A stretch of 64,000 nt of DNA from Stereocaulon alpinum (taxonomy: Eukaryota > Ascomycota > Lecanoromycetes > Lecanorales > Stereocaulaceae), in the NCBI GenBank assembly GCA_018257865.1, contig JAEUBA010000075.1:1-64000 (forward strand), given 5' to 3'. This document shows positions 24,391-35,129 of this stretch, piece after piece. Every line of letters starts with the position of its first letter. Within the stretch, counting starts at the first letter, position 1. The notes below the pieces were generated by a model. The model was not told the DNA's origin. It saw only the letters and a list, made by a program, of their open reading frames with translations, and did no database searches. The position numbers and the translations under genes are program-made.

Positions 24391-26190
24391 TCACACGACA
24401 CAGCGCCCCAGCTCACGAACAGCTACGTCTAACATATCCGGACGAAAAACGATACCTGCCTCGTTCTGCGCCTGTGGTGCAACTGGAACCTCTCCACTAA
24501 GCATCATCTTCGTGACTTGTGCATAAACATCACCCATGCGATACTTCAGCATTCCCAACCCACCCTTGGGTCCTTCATTTAGGAGGAATGGCTTCACCTG
24601 GGCCAGCTGATCCAGAGGTACGTTCGCTTTGCTAACGTCCACGACCTTCTCGACTAGGCTTCGGAGGGAACGCCATTCTCCGATCTCGAGCAATATCGTG
24701 CCCAGGGCATAGATGTCTTTGGCGGCGCTGAACGATTCTGAAGGCTCGCCCATTGCTTCAGGATGGCGGTAGATGTCACGTTGAGGGTCGGATGATGGTT
24801 GCTCTGAGATCTCGCTGGGTGAGTCTTGCCGCGAGAATGCAAAGCCTGCAAGAATTGGTTCTGACAATGCAGAACTGGGTATTGGTGGTGAACTAAGCGC
24901 TGAAGTTGACGTGTCCCAGAACAAAATGTTCTCGGACCTCAAATTTTTGTGTAGCCAGCCCGCTGTGTGGAAGTACTTGACACTTTGCGTTATTCGTAGA
25001 GCAAGCTGTATCCTCTCCGTGACACTGGGACTCATGCCGAAGAGGTTGCGAAGAGATCGCGGTACTGGAGAGCCACCTTGTGAGGGTACGTGGTAGATAA
25101 AGGCAACCTTTCCCCTATCGTTGTCCCTCGCCAGACCCCTACATTGCAGTGAGCGAAAGTCAGGGTGTTTTGGCGTCGATAGGAGAAGAGCTAGGTTCTC
25201 AACGCGATTGAGGATCTTGCTCTTGAATAGGATTGGTAACGATTTCCACTCGATAAAAACGGACATTTCCTGGTAGGTCGCCATCCCCAATTCAGCGTTG
25301 TTCTTCATCGCCTTATACTGCCCGATGTGACGCGTGTCGAGATTTGAAAGTGCGACCTTGGAAGGTTGGTTCGGATACTGTGAAAACAGTGACGGCGGAG
25401 TTGAATGTTCTCCACCGTTTGAGGTTGCTCCGAGATTGACTTGGATGGCCTTAATCTCTGCAGCACTTGCAAGTGGTAGACTGTCGAATGGACCCATTGA
25501 AGAAGTGCCGATGTTAGATGAAGCAATTATCGTTTCTGACAGAGCAGAGAGCTCATCGACCTTCCCACTCGTTCCGATGACGTGTGAGAGTATCATTTGT
25601 AAGCTTTGCGTAACGTCTCCTTGGCGAATTGGGTCGAGGAGGTACCAGAGCTCGCGAATGAAGGACCTTATACTCTCAATGAGCTCTTCGAATTTGGCTT
25701 TGTCAACTGCGGCCCACCATAGACGCTGTGGGAAACTGTTCTTTGACTGGATGAGGCGGGCTTTGTACATGATGTCTGCACGCAATTCATCGGAGATTGC
25801 ATTGCTCAAGATACCAATTGCCACGGGTGACTCCCTTCTATCAGGCTCACTCTGTGGGCTGAGCGACTTCGAGGCGAGACCGAGTTTGTAGCGTACTTTA
25901 AGCTTTTCAGTGTCCAGCAATAGATCTTGTAACTCCTTGAGTGTAGCGTGGACAATGTTCTCATTCAGGCGTCTGTCAAGCGAGCCATCACCTGCAAGCA
26001 ATCCAGCACACCTCGCCCATTCTGTAAGCTGTATCTCTTGCAAATTCAGTTTACATGTTAGCGTCGAACTGTCTTTGCCAAGATTGTGCGCTGTGGAAAG
26101 TAGAACGAAACCCTTGATACAGCCTGCGAAGAGTTGGAAGCTGATAGATGTGACACTGAGCCCTAAACCGGCAATAGAGATGGGATCCAT
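24391..26190 (-). CDS. HeLo-domain protein with C-terminal pseudokinase
   Basis: A single exon of 599 codons. I chose ATG at 26,190 because it starts MDPISIAGLGLSVTSI, the usual beginning of HeLo/prion-inhibition domains; the frame is open 12 codons further without an ATG. Residues 1-220 fit a HeLo helical bundle (LGKDSSTLTCKLNLQEIQL, WARCAGLL). Residues about 320-560 are kinase-like (ALRITQSVKYFHTAGWLHKN, DIYALGTILLEIGEW). The catalytic loop reads HKN at 414-416 in place of HRD, and the DFG position reads AGF at 448-450, so catalysis is unlikely. HeLo domains can insert in membranes and kill cells (HET-S). A bundle plus pseudokinase resembles mammalian MLKL in layout. A role in regulated cell death is inference. 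It is divergent from the kinase gene at 27,306. Confidence 0.82.
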   Translation of the reverse strand: MDPISIAGLGLSVTSISFQLFAGCIKGFVLLSTAHNLGKDSSTLTCKLNLQEIQLTEWARCAGLLAGDGSLDRRLNENIVHATLKELQDLLLDTEKLKVRYKLGLASKSLSPQSEPDRRESPVAIGILSNAISDELRADIMYKARLIQSKNSFPQRLWWAAVDKAKFEELIESIRSFIRELWYLLDPIRQGDVTQSLQMILSHVIGTSGKVDELSALSETIIASSNIGTSSMGPFDSLPLASAAEIKAIQVNLGATSNGGEHSTPPSLFSQYPNQPSKVALSNLDTRHIGQYKAMKNNAELGMATYQEMSVFIEWKSLPILFKSKILNRVENLALLLSTPKHPDFRSLQCRGLARDNDRGKVAFIYHVPSQGGSPVPRSLRNLFGMSPSVTERIQLALRITQSVKYFHTAGWLHKNLRSENILFWDTSTSALSSPPIPSSALSEPILAGFAFSRQDSPSEISEQPSSDPQRDIYRHPEAMGEPSESFSAAKDIYALGTILLEIGEWRSLRSLVEKVVDVSKANVPLDQLAQVKPFLLNEGPKGGLGMLKYRMGDVYAQVTKMMLSGEVPVAPQAQNEAGIVFRPDMLDVAVRELGRCVV

Positions 26191-27305
26191 GACAGGCTTC
26201 ACATGAGTAAGGTAGGCGATGCTCAAGGTTGTCCTGTCCTCCTCGATTTACCTAGGCGCCATGGATGAAGCCTGTAGCAACTAACAAGCGTAAGCAGCGT
26301 GCCATTTCAAGGACATTATGGCAAGTGCCTGGAGCGATACCTTCATCTGATTCATCTGACATCAGTGCTTGCCAAGTTGCCAGTGTCGTCTGTTCCTAGG
26401 ACCGATACTGGCACACATGGTGTTTGCGGTTTAATACTTGATAGTATCAGGTTCGATTCCCAATGGGGCTGGTACAATGGTGTAGTGGTTTCGTACTTTC
26501 TCATGGTGCAGCTGTTCCAAGGGCTGCCAAGCACTCGTATTCAATGCTCGCCAAGCAGACGGTGGCTCCATTCGAAACAAGCAACGAATCACAGCGCAGG
26601 CTTCTCTGCCTAATTGGGAGCTGCATCTCGTAGTGAAAGTAAGTTAAGCCCCACGTCCAGCCGAAACTCAAGCTCGGAGTTCCTCGGTACTAAACTTGAG
26701 CTTGGGGTTCTACCTAAGCTTGGTATGGATGCGCGCTTTTACTGAGAAATTCTTTTGAGCTCTTGGCCTTGAAAGATGACATTTGATTCACGTGTTTCGC
26801 TAGAGGGGTGCACCTTTTGATGTATGAGACTCCCTGGGTTGTCAGCCACCCGGGTGGCCCTTAGAATAAGCCGAAAGCATGTTGTTTAGGGGACCCAATC
26901 AGTCCTCGAAGATTGCGGCTTTCGTCCGCTCTAAGGCGCCTGTGAGCTCCCCAGTCAAGCCGCTTCAGGGGCAGAATGACAACTCGGGGAATTCAGCAAG
27001 TCAATGGGTGTTTTCTTCTTCTAGATTGGTGTGGATGGAGATGTCTTTTTAGAGACAGAAGGGAGCGTAGGAGACGCAACATACCTCTGAGCAAATGCTT
27101 GTTGTGTTCTGCTGCAGCCTTAAGCGCTCGGCGAAATCCGACCTATCCATAGACCGACAGTCAAGGGTCCGGTAAGCGAGCTGGCTTCAGCTGAACCGGT
27201 ACCTACGGTACGATCTTTACTCTCAAAGACACGACACCTGGGTTCAGCGTAGCACTTTGTGGAATTCATGTGAATGCCAGCAGAACCAGACAATCAGAGT
27301 CCGTC
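26191..27305. promoter_or_regulatory. shared upstream region of two divergent kinase-fold genes
   Basis: This 1.1-kb region separates the divergent starts of the HeLo pseudokinase and the kinase. It contains a dispersed tRNA-like repeat (26,409-26,508) and a pair of CAAGCTC/GAGCTTG inverted words near 26,670-26,710. No coding sequence is supported. Confidence 0.4.
26409..26508 (+). repeat. dispersed ~100-bp tRNA-like repeat, copy 1
   Basis: It aligns over about 100 bases with the reverse complement of 41,042-41,139, including a 22-base identical core around TGGTACAATGGTGTAGTGG. It holds a match to the tRNA internal promoter B box (GGTTCGATTCC) followed, not preceded, by an A-box-like stretch (TGGTGTAGTGG). 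No complete cloverleaf could be folded by eye. Confidence 0.6.
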
Positions 27306-28658
27306 ATGTCATCTTACAGACCTAGAACACCCCCAAGCTCTAGCATAAGCTCGGACAGACCGCTTACGCCGCCTAGCTCAAGTCTAGATGGGGCTGACGA
27401 ACCTCTCGGCTTGCGCTTCAGTTCAAGGAAGACAACACACTCGGAGGAGTATGTACCTCACGTCTTTGACCTTGTATTTCCCTCGCGTGAAGCTGCGAGA
27501 TTGACAACGAAACACATTCCCGCCATTTTTCTGCAAGCTGAGGCCGTTGATTCCTCGGTACTCCTTGGCAAGGGAGCATCCTTTACAGCGAGCTTGCAAA
27601 GAATTCCTGAGGGTCCAAAAAGAATTGAAGTCACTACACACAATGAAGGGTGGTCAGTGACAAAGTCTGTGCCGGCGACACCCAGACCCAAATTTGTCGT
27701 CTACAAGGTTGCCAGGGTTGCCTTCAACGAGGGTGGAGAGCCGCTTCCTGAACATCGAAGGGCATTACAAAGCGTGTTGACAGAGTATCACGCACTAATT
27801 CATCCCTCATTGTTCCATAATGCCAACATCATCGACTTCCTGGGATTCGCGTGGGGTTCAAACCCCTTCTCTCCAGCCAACAAATTACCTGCCATTGTCG
27901 TTGAGTATGCGGAGCATGGTACACTTGCAGACCTACTCAAACAAAGCGGGATGCTAGACTTCTCAACCAAGCATATGCTTTGCCTGGATATCACCCGCGG
28001 CATTACCGCAATTCATGAAGCTGGTTTGGTGCATGGAGATGTCAAGGCTGAGAATGTTTTGGTATGCTCTGGCACAAGGCACAATTTTGTTGCAAAGCTT
28101 GCCGACTTTGGATTTTCCATCGTAGAGGCAACAGAGACCGACGAGGTTTGGATGGGCGGAACTAATCCATGGAGAGCGCCTGAGACCAAGAGTGCCATCG
28201 AAGTAAAGCACCTCAAACATACAGATACATACTCGTTAGGCCTCTTGGTCTGGCTTGTCAGCGTCGATGGGAGATGGCCCTTCGACTACCTCGTACCTCC
28301 CACGGTGCAGGGAGCTGCGAGATATGCTGAGATAGAACACATGAAGCGAAGCGATAAGCTACTCGCTGCCGCCACAGCGAAAGGATGGCTAATGTCTTGG
28401 CTGAAAGAAAAGCTCGGGTCACACGTCGACCGAATGCTCAAGACTGCTTCAGCAAGAATTGCAGATCAGCAGAGATACTCGGAGACGGAACTACGCGATG
28501 TTCTTTTCGAGAAATTACACGCGCAAATGTCCCATATGACACTCATGCAAAGTCTTGATGACATCTTCGAACACTCTCTGCGAGCAGATCCTGGTGAAAG
28601 AGACCTTGGAGTGGTTCTCCTGCTCCTTGAGACAAGCCTGAAAGATTCTGCAGAGTGA
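27306..28658 (+). CDS. Ser/Thr-type protein kinase-like protein
   Basis: A single exon of 450 codons from the ATG at 27,306. The frame is open upstream without another ATG. The N-terminal 30 residues are Ser/Pro/Arg-rich (PRTPPSSS twice). The kinase domain shows a glycine-loop-like LGKGASF, a YKVARV strand, VEYAEHGTLADLL at the hinge, the catalytic loop HGDVKAEN with Asp 245, DFG at 267-269, an APE-like RAPET, and DTYSLGLLVWLV in helix F. The catalytic residues are present, so activity is likely, unlike the divergent HeLo pseudokinase. The protein ends soon after the kinase domain. The next gene downstream on the same strand encodes Sel1 and ankyrin repeats, an arrangement that suggests the two were or are one functional unit. 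Confidence 0.82.
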   Translation: MSSYRPRTPPSSSISSDRPLTPPSSSLDGADEPLGLRFSSRKTTHSEEYVPHVFDLVFPSREAARLTTKHIPAIFLQAEAVDSSVLLGKGASFTASLQRIPEGPKRIEVTTHNEGWSVTKSVPATPRPKFVVYKVARVAFNEGGEPLPEHRRALQSVLTEYHALIHPSLFHNANIIDFLGFAWGSNPFSPANKLPAIVVEYAEHGTLADLLKQSGMLDFSTKHMLCLDITRGITAIHEAGLVHGDVKAENVLVCSGTRHNFVAKLADFGFSIVEATETDEVWMGGTNPWRAPETKSAIEVKHLKHTDTYSLGLLVWLVSVDGRWPFDYLVPPTVQGAARYAEIEHMKRSDKLLAAATAKGWLMSWLKEKLGSHVDRMLKTASARIADQQRYSETELRDVLFEKLHAQMSHMTLMQSLDDIFEHSLRADPGERDLGVVLLLLETSLKDSAE

Positions 28659-28973
28659 GATAAGCAACGAATGTTCTCTGCTATGGGATAGGATGTCGCT
28701 AATCATAGGCTACGCTTGTAGTGCTCCCAATTTTCCGGAAGGCTTCGCAGGGGTATTCAGATCATTCCGAACCTTGAGATACGTCTTCTGGGCTGATATG
28801 TTATTAGAGTGATCACCCTCCGGAGCAGAAAAACAAGTTTACGATAACAAACAACAGCGACGTAGAGAAGCATTTCGTGTACAATTCAGCAGGTGATAAA
28901 TCCGGCAAATTGATGAGGGTTGGTGCACTCGAGTAGGTTTCACATGTGACCGCTTGAGTCGGCCTTAGCGCTA

Positions 28974-31675
28974 ATGTTTATGATTTCTGCATTAAGTGGC
29001 CCAAGCAATAAAGAACAGCCTGCGTTAGCGTCTACCAGCCGTACAGATGTCGACGATAAAGCAAGCAAATCACAACCTGTGATCGAAACCGGACACTCAA
29101 TGACGTCTCAAGCCAAAGTTGGAGATCCCCTAGGGAACGCAGCTGCCGAAGTTGATACGAAGAAAGCAGGGAAACTACCAGCCGATACCCCCAACAGGAT
29201 CGAGAATGTTGTGACAGTACCGAATCCTCCAAGCCTTCCATCTTGGACTGCAAGAGGCTACAAGGTAAGAAATGACACTGCTGTAAGAGTTCAAAGAGCT
29301 CATTATCGTAGCATCGCTGGTTTTCCTGGCAGAAAATGCGGACCCTAGACCCGGGTGATCAAAACCTGATGTTTGATTCATTTCGAGGTGGTGATGGCTC
29401 CGAAGATTTCATGCTATGTTCCTTCATGTTGAATGGTTACGGTTGCAAGACCGATACTCCTAAGGCACTCCAGAAATTGCAAGAAGCCGCTGCAAAAGGC
29501 CATCATCTTTCCCGGGCGTACATGTATAGGATAATTTCCGCATGTGGACCGTCGGACCCAAATGATATCCCTGGACAAGAATATCTTTACGACTATGCCG
29601 TTGCAGGCTCAAGACCAGCGTTTGATGAGCTTCGAAAAAGCCATCCAATTGAGAAGGTTTTGCATGCGCACAGACTCTTGACGGACGCCCATGCTGGTGT
29701 TGGAGCACCATGGTTCGATAGTAGTGAGATGCTCAACGGTTATACACAAAGCCAATGGATTGACGATGCGTGGCTGTTGGAGCAAGTCAAGCGAGCAGAT
29801 GATCCATCCCACCTTGTGGTCAACAAACGTGGCGACAGCGTACTTCACTTCGTGGCCGCATGTGGTCGCTGGAAGCCGTTTAAGATTCTGATTGTCGATT
29901 ACAAGATGGATATCAATATGGTCAACCCGCAAGGAGAGACGCCATTGTTGTGTGCCTGCAGGTCAGGCCACGGTGGAATTGCCATCCTCTGTCTCCAAAC
30001 TTACAAGGCGGATGCGTCGATTGCGGCCAAAAACGGCGAAACACCCCTTCATTGGCTAGTATCCTTCGTCGATCAATGGGTCCAGCCGCTTGCCAATGAT
30101 TTGATTGCTAACGGTGCCAAAATCGACGCAACGACACACGAAAGAGTCTCTCACTCAAAGTTTCCAGGCAACATTGATATTGACTTCCAAATGCCCGGAA
30201 CTGCGTTGTGCTGGGCGGTCCACAACAATCGACCTCAGATTGTTGGTCTCCTTCTCGGGCACGGCGCCGACCCCCAATGGACTTATGCGAATGGTGAAAT
30301 GAGTCCCCTCAAATGGGCTGCGTATTACCACCATGATCAGTGTCTGAAGATCATCATTGAACATCTCGAAGGGAAAGTCACAGCAGTCACTTCGGATGGC
30401 AAACCTGACAAACGAAAAGCCTTTCTCTTTGGACCGGTGATTCAGGAAGCAATCTATGCCTCTGACAGGTTCTCAATGATCCTCCGCAACGGCTCAGAGT
30501 ACTTGACCCGCCTCCATGCTACACTTGACCTCTTGCGTGAAAAAACTATATATATCAATATTCAGAGCACATTCAATGGTAGCATGCTGTACTTTGCCGT
30601 AGCGGAAGCTCATGATGAAGTTGTCGAGTATATGTTCAAGCATAATTGGCGCGTTGAGACTTTGAACGACCCATGTATACCGGCTCAGAGGACGCCCGTG
30701 CTGGAAGCAATACGCTGGAACAGACAACCTTTGGTCGAGCTACTTCTTCGAAACGGTGCTGATCCTAGAGCCTTGGTTGCGAATCCATTTCAGCCGGAAA
30801 TACGCAACTGGTCCGCTCTTCATGTGTTTGCGCAAGAAGGTCATAACAAGGACATCTCGCTCGTGCAAACCTTAGTAGGACTGAGTGTTCCCGTAGATGG
30901 CATGACTGAACCTCCCTCCTCTCAAGATAAGCATGCTACCAAGGACGAGATCGAGATAGAGATGACCTCACTTTCAATCGACGCAAACACGGCAGCTATA
31001 CTAGCTTGCGAGAGCCCCTTCGCCGTCGCCATCCGCCGCAACGCCTTCAACCTCGCCTCAAACTTCCTCTCACTCGGCGCGAATCCGAACGCGCTCACCC
31101 TCTCTTCCGGCCTCTTCAACTCTCCCCATCCTCTAACAGTCTTAGGGCATATCATCATCTCTAATGCACGCTATTCATCAGCTCGGCTGAAGTACCTTCT
31201 CTACCTCACCGATCCAGCCAAAGTAAGCTTCATAGTCGAGCCGGCACGTCAACTCACAGCACTACACAGAGTAGCCATGGCATACCAGGATGTATCCTCG
31301 GTCATCACAGGCGAAAAGATCAAGATGAAAGAATTCGACATGGAGACGAACAGGGATATCATGTACGAGCTACTACTGCATTGGCCAGCTAGTGAGGACC
31401 TGAACGCCAAATCTAACATCAACGGCAACACAGCACTGCATCTAGCCGTCTCGTCTGGGAATCTGGGTGCAGTAGAAAGCCTGCTGAAAGCTGGTGCTGA
31501 CGCTGGAATCTTGAATGGCGATAAAGAGACAGCGTTGCAGGTGGCCGAGAAGTTGGCGGGCCAATCTAAGGTTCATGAAGAGATTATGCTGCGTTTGCGG
31601 CTGGGTGGGAATGTTATGAAGTTCTTTGGGGGGTCTAGAGAGGGCGTTGAAAGCTCTGCGGAAGGGGTAGCTTGA
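28974..31675 (+). CDS. Sel1-like and ankyrin repeat protein
   Basis: Exons are 28974-29264 and 29333-31675 (877 codons), joined in phase 0 across a 68-base GT-AG intron. Residues 1-95 are polar and low in complexity. Residues about 110-165 contain a Sel1-like unit (YGCKTDTPKALQKLQEAAAKG). From about residue 260 on there are ankyrin repeats (GETPLLCACRSGHGGIAIL, GETPLHWLV, ALCWAVHNNRPQIVGLLLGHG, PVLEAIRWNRQPLVELLLRNG, NTALHLAVSSGNLGAVESLL). Such proteins are scaffolds or recognition modules; no catalytic domain is seen. It starts 315 bases after the kinase gene on the same strand. The 3' end is G-rich on the coding strand after a C-rich stretch near 31,020-31,150. Confidence 0.82.
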
Positions 31676-32145
31676 GCTGTTAGTGTTTGGGGGAGTGGGT
31701 TTGCATGATGGGCATCTGTTGTGGCGTCTGTATGAACCAAAAGCCTCGCATTTAAACGAACGCTATAACGAATCGCGCTCCACGGTGACATCTCCATTGC
31801 CCAGAACGCTACAATGGTGGCGCACTTTTATTTCTTCATGCGCTGTACTCAGTTATTCCCGACTACATGTGCACCTGAGCATCAGTAGACCTCTACTCGA
31901 AGGCAGGTCTTGCTCAAGCACAGCAATTACCGAGTCTCTTCGGGCAGTGTATGAGGGCGTGAAGCAGTGACTTGCAATATCACTGGGTGGATGATAGCTA
32001 GAGAACCCGCAGCGTCTACCCATCCAACGTACTGGATGACCATACGAAAACCTCACACAAACTTATCTCTGTCTAAGATCAATATGTAAATGGTCTAATG
32101 CAGTATATACTCAGTAGTCGCAGTACTCGAAACTTTCTATACCGA
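31676..32145. other. convergent intergenic region
   Basis: About 470 bases between two convergent genes. No gene is supported; terminators cannot be placed by eye. Confidence 0.4.
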
Positions 32146-34583
32146 TCAGTTCTGTCTCGCCAACTCAATGACCTTCCTAGCAGCCTCATCGAAATCATCG
32201 AAAGCGTGCAGTTTCAACCCACTCTCCGCAATCTACATCACATCAGCCACCTCCACCAACACTCCAGCTCACAAGAAAAAAGACCAACTCACCAATTTCT
32301 GCCCAACCCCCTCATTCGTCCCCCTCAGCCTCACAACAACAGGAACCTCAATCCCCAAATCCTCATAAGCAAGCATAATCCCCTTAGCAATCATATCGCA
32401 AAGCGTCAAACCCCCAAAGATATTCACGAAAATAGTTTTGACACGTGGATCTTTGAGGATGATGCGGAAAGAGGATTTTACGGTTTCGGACGTCGCTTTG
32501 CCGCCTGTGTCGAGGAAATTGGCGCATTGGCCGCCGAGATCGGCGATGGCGTCTACGGTGTTCATTGCTAGGCCTGCGCCGTTGACTGGGGTGGGGGTGG
32601 TTAGTGGGTGGGTGGATGGGGAGGTTTTGGGGGGGAAGGAGGGATGGGGTACCTAGGGTGCCGATGTTGCCTTGGCCTTTGAGTCTGGGGGATGGAGGTG
32701 GTTAGTGTCTTACTTGTTGTGCTAGGACGAGGACATTTACTTGATGTATACGATGCCGTCTTTTTCAGCTTCGACTTCTTCTGGTACTTCGTCTTTGGTG
32801 TCCCTCATTTCTTGGATGTCGCCGTGTCGTTTTCCGCTTCGAAATGCGGCATCGTCGAAGGTGAAAGATGATCTCGCTACTGCTAATTCGCTTTTATCGT
32901 TGCGAGATATGCGTGTAGTCAATGAGAAGGCTTCTTTGCTGAAGAAGATCTCTACCATGGATGACAGAATCCTAGTCAGCGAGTCGAACGATTCCTTCTG
33001 GCACCTCAGATCCGTAGCAATCGAGGAGAACATGGAATCGTCGACGTACTTAGCTATCTCGAGTGGATACGTCTTGGCGTTGTTCTGAGCACTCTCACCG
33101 CCAATTGAGGATGAGGTGATTATACATGGCGTGTAGTTCGTTCTATCAACGCTGACTGTGAGGAAGTAGTCCCTACTATGGGGGTCTTCAATTTCTGTTA
33201 GTGGAACACCCAACTCTTGAAGCATGCGATTGCTTTGATTCTCAGGGAGGTGGATGTTTCGTCGTTGCAAATTTGGAGGAATGAGATTGGATTTGGGGGT
33301 TGGCCTCCGTGAAGTATGCATGTGTCGTTTCTGTTGACCAGCCAGAAGCCGCTTCATGCCTTCGCCGAACTTTGACGGGTGATTTGTGATCACTACTCCC
33401 GCGTCTTCGAGAGCTCGCACCTTAGCCCTTGCATTTTTTTCTCCAGCACCAATAAAAGCCCCAGCGTGACCCATGACCCTGCCTTGTGGAGCTTGAACAC
33501 CTGCTATGAGCGCCATGATCGGTCTTCTACTATTAGCATACACTCGAATACCCCGCGTCAAGGCTTACTTCGGGTTCGAAGCTCGCCTTCGGTAGTCTTT
33601 GATCCACTCAGCAGCGTCCTCTTCAGCTCTCCCTCCAATTTCCCCAACCAATATGATACCCTTGGTATCATCGTCATGTTCAAATACTTTGAGAGCATCC
33701 ACGAAGTCAGTACCTGGTAGAGGGTCTCCTCCCATGCCAATGACAAGGCTTTGGCCAACGCCAGCTCGAGTGGTGGATGCAACAGTCTCGTAACTTAGAG
33801 TGCCGGATTTAGCTACTATTCCCACACATCCTGGTTGGAATGTAGGTAGGGGATGGAAGCCAAGTCTGCATTTCCCGACTGCGGAGATCATGCCTGGTGA
33901 ATTAGCGCCAACTAGGCGGGATTTGGATTGTGATCTTAGCATCGAGTGGACCTGCCTGATTTCAGTATACTTCATCCAAAAAAAATCTAAGCAGCTGTAC
34001 CCTCAGTAAGTCATGGAGTGGGATATGCTCGGCCACAGCTACAATAAGCGGGATCTCGGCCTCAATGGCCTCTTCAATCGCCAAAGCAGCCTGCTGAGCA
34101 GCCACATATACTGCTGTAGCATCTGGCTTCAACTGCTCTTTGGCCTAATGAACGTCTCAGTCTCTTATTTTGCGAATGGGACGGCAATGGCATCCAGAAA
34201 ATTGGGCGTTCTCACTCACGGCTCGGACTGATGGAAGTACAGGGAGACCAAGATGCTCGCCATTTTTCCCTGGAGTGACACCGCCCACGATCTTGGTACC
34301 ATATTCAAGTGATTGTTTTGCATCTTGGGTGGCCTTCGATCGTCAATACAGCGGACAAAGGAAACAACATGACGGAGAAGCGGACTTGTCTTCCGGTGAA
34401 CCCTTGGAACATCACACGGGTATGAGCGCCGATGTTGAGATGTGGGACCGTATCAGAATATGCGGAAGTACGCCTTGAGCTAGAGAAACTCGAGTGTTGT
34501 GATTTACCGCAATAGACTCTCTTGCTGACAGCGGTACAAGGGCAGAATATGTGTCTCGGTGGGGGCCATTGTCTCGTAATCAT
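32146..34583 (-). CDS. fused succinyl-CoA ligase-like protein (alpha plus beta), mitochondrial
   Basis: Eight exons on the - strand: 34583-34386, 34333-34220, 34144-34001, 33951-33569, 33523-32741, 32684-32653, 32585-32293 and 32232-32146, with introns of 45-75 bases. The joined frame gives 677 codons. The N terminus is Arg/Ser-rich, like a mitochondrial presequence. The alpha-type half has MFQGFTGRQ, YGTKIVGGVTPGKNGEHLG, VGANSPGMIS, VAKSGTLSYE and GHAGAFIGAG, which holds the phospho-histidine of the family. The C-terminal part is beta-like: GNIGTLVNGAGLAMNTVD, CANFLDTGGKA, IFVNIFGGLTLCDMIAKG, ending IAESGLKLHAFDDFDEAA. The family joins succinate and CoA using ATP or GTP. The linker between the halves retains little of the ATP-grasp fold, so substrate and nucleotide use are open. 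One 32-base micro-exon is inferred from the reading frame. Confidence 0.85.
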
Positions 34584-35129
34584 TGTGAGTTAAATATGAG
34601 ATCGCTTAATCAGAAAACACGATAATGACAGTGTACTGTATACCAGCACATATAATTGAAGGACAAATGTGTTAAGCTCTTCGTTCGCTATAATGATTTT
34701 GTACATAGACTAGCAGAGTGAGCAATGACGTTCACGTGCCAAGATTTGATCACCCTGTCGTTATTGATAAATCGACGCAGTGTGACGATAGCGATGTGAA
34801 TCGTACTCTGTTTCTCCGTCACAAACATTAGCACCAACATACTTGACATTACAGACTCTGAACGCGCTGCTCACGTTTACCAAAACCCGCCCTATGATGC
34901 GGAATGTCTGTTCAAATTTGGACGGGTTCTAGAAAAGTGCCGTTAGGATTGGCTTATCAGTTCAACCAATCATTATGGCGATCACGAAGGCTGACTACTG
35001 CAAGTCACCTGCAGTTCTAGCTTCGCAAAGTGGGGTGATATAGTAAGACTCGACCTTCCTCGCTACCACTCCAAGTCGTCTTCTTTCTCCAATTGTGGCA
35101 GTCTGTGGTCAAAAGCCATCAATAAAGAC
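34584..35129. promoter_or_regulatory. divergent promoter region
   Basis: About 550 bases between the starts of the fused ligase (-) and the NLR locus (+). No reading frame or repeat stands out. Confidence 0.4.

Noticed and set aside
24391..26190. Prion-forming amyloid motif in the HeLo protein
   Set aside because: The C terminus is a kinase fold; I see no short Gly/Asn/Val-type amyloid repeat like that of HET-s.
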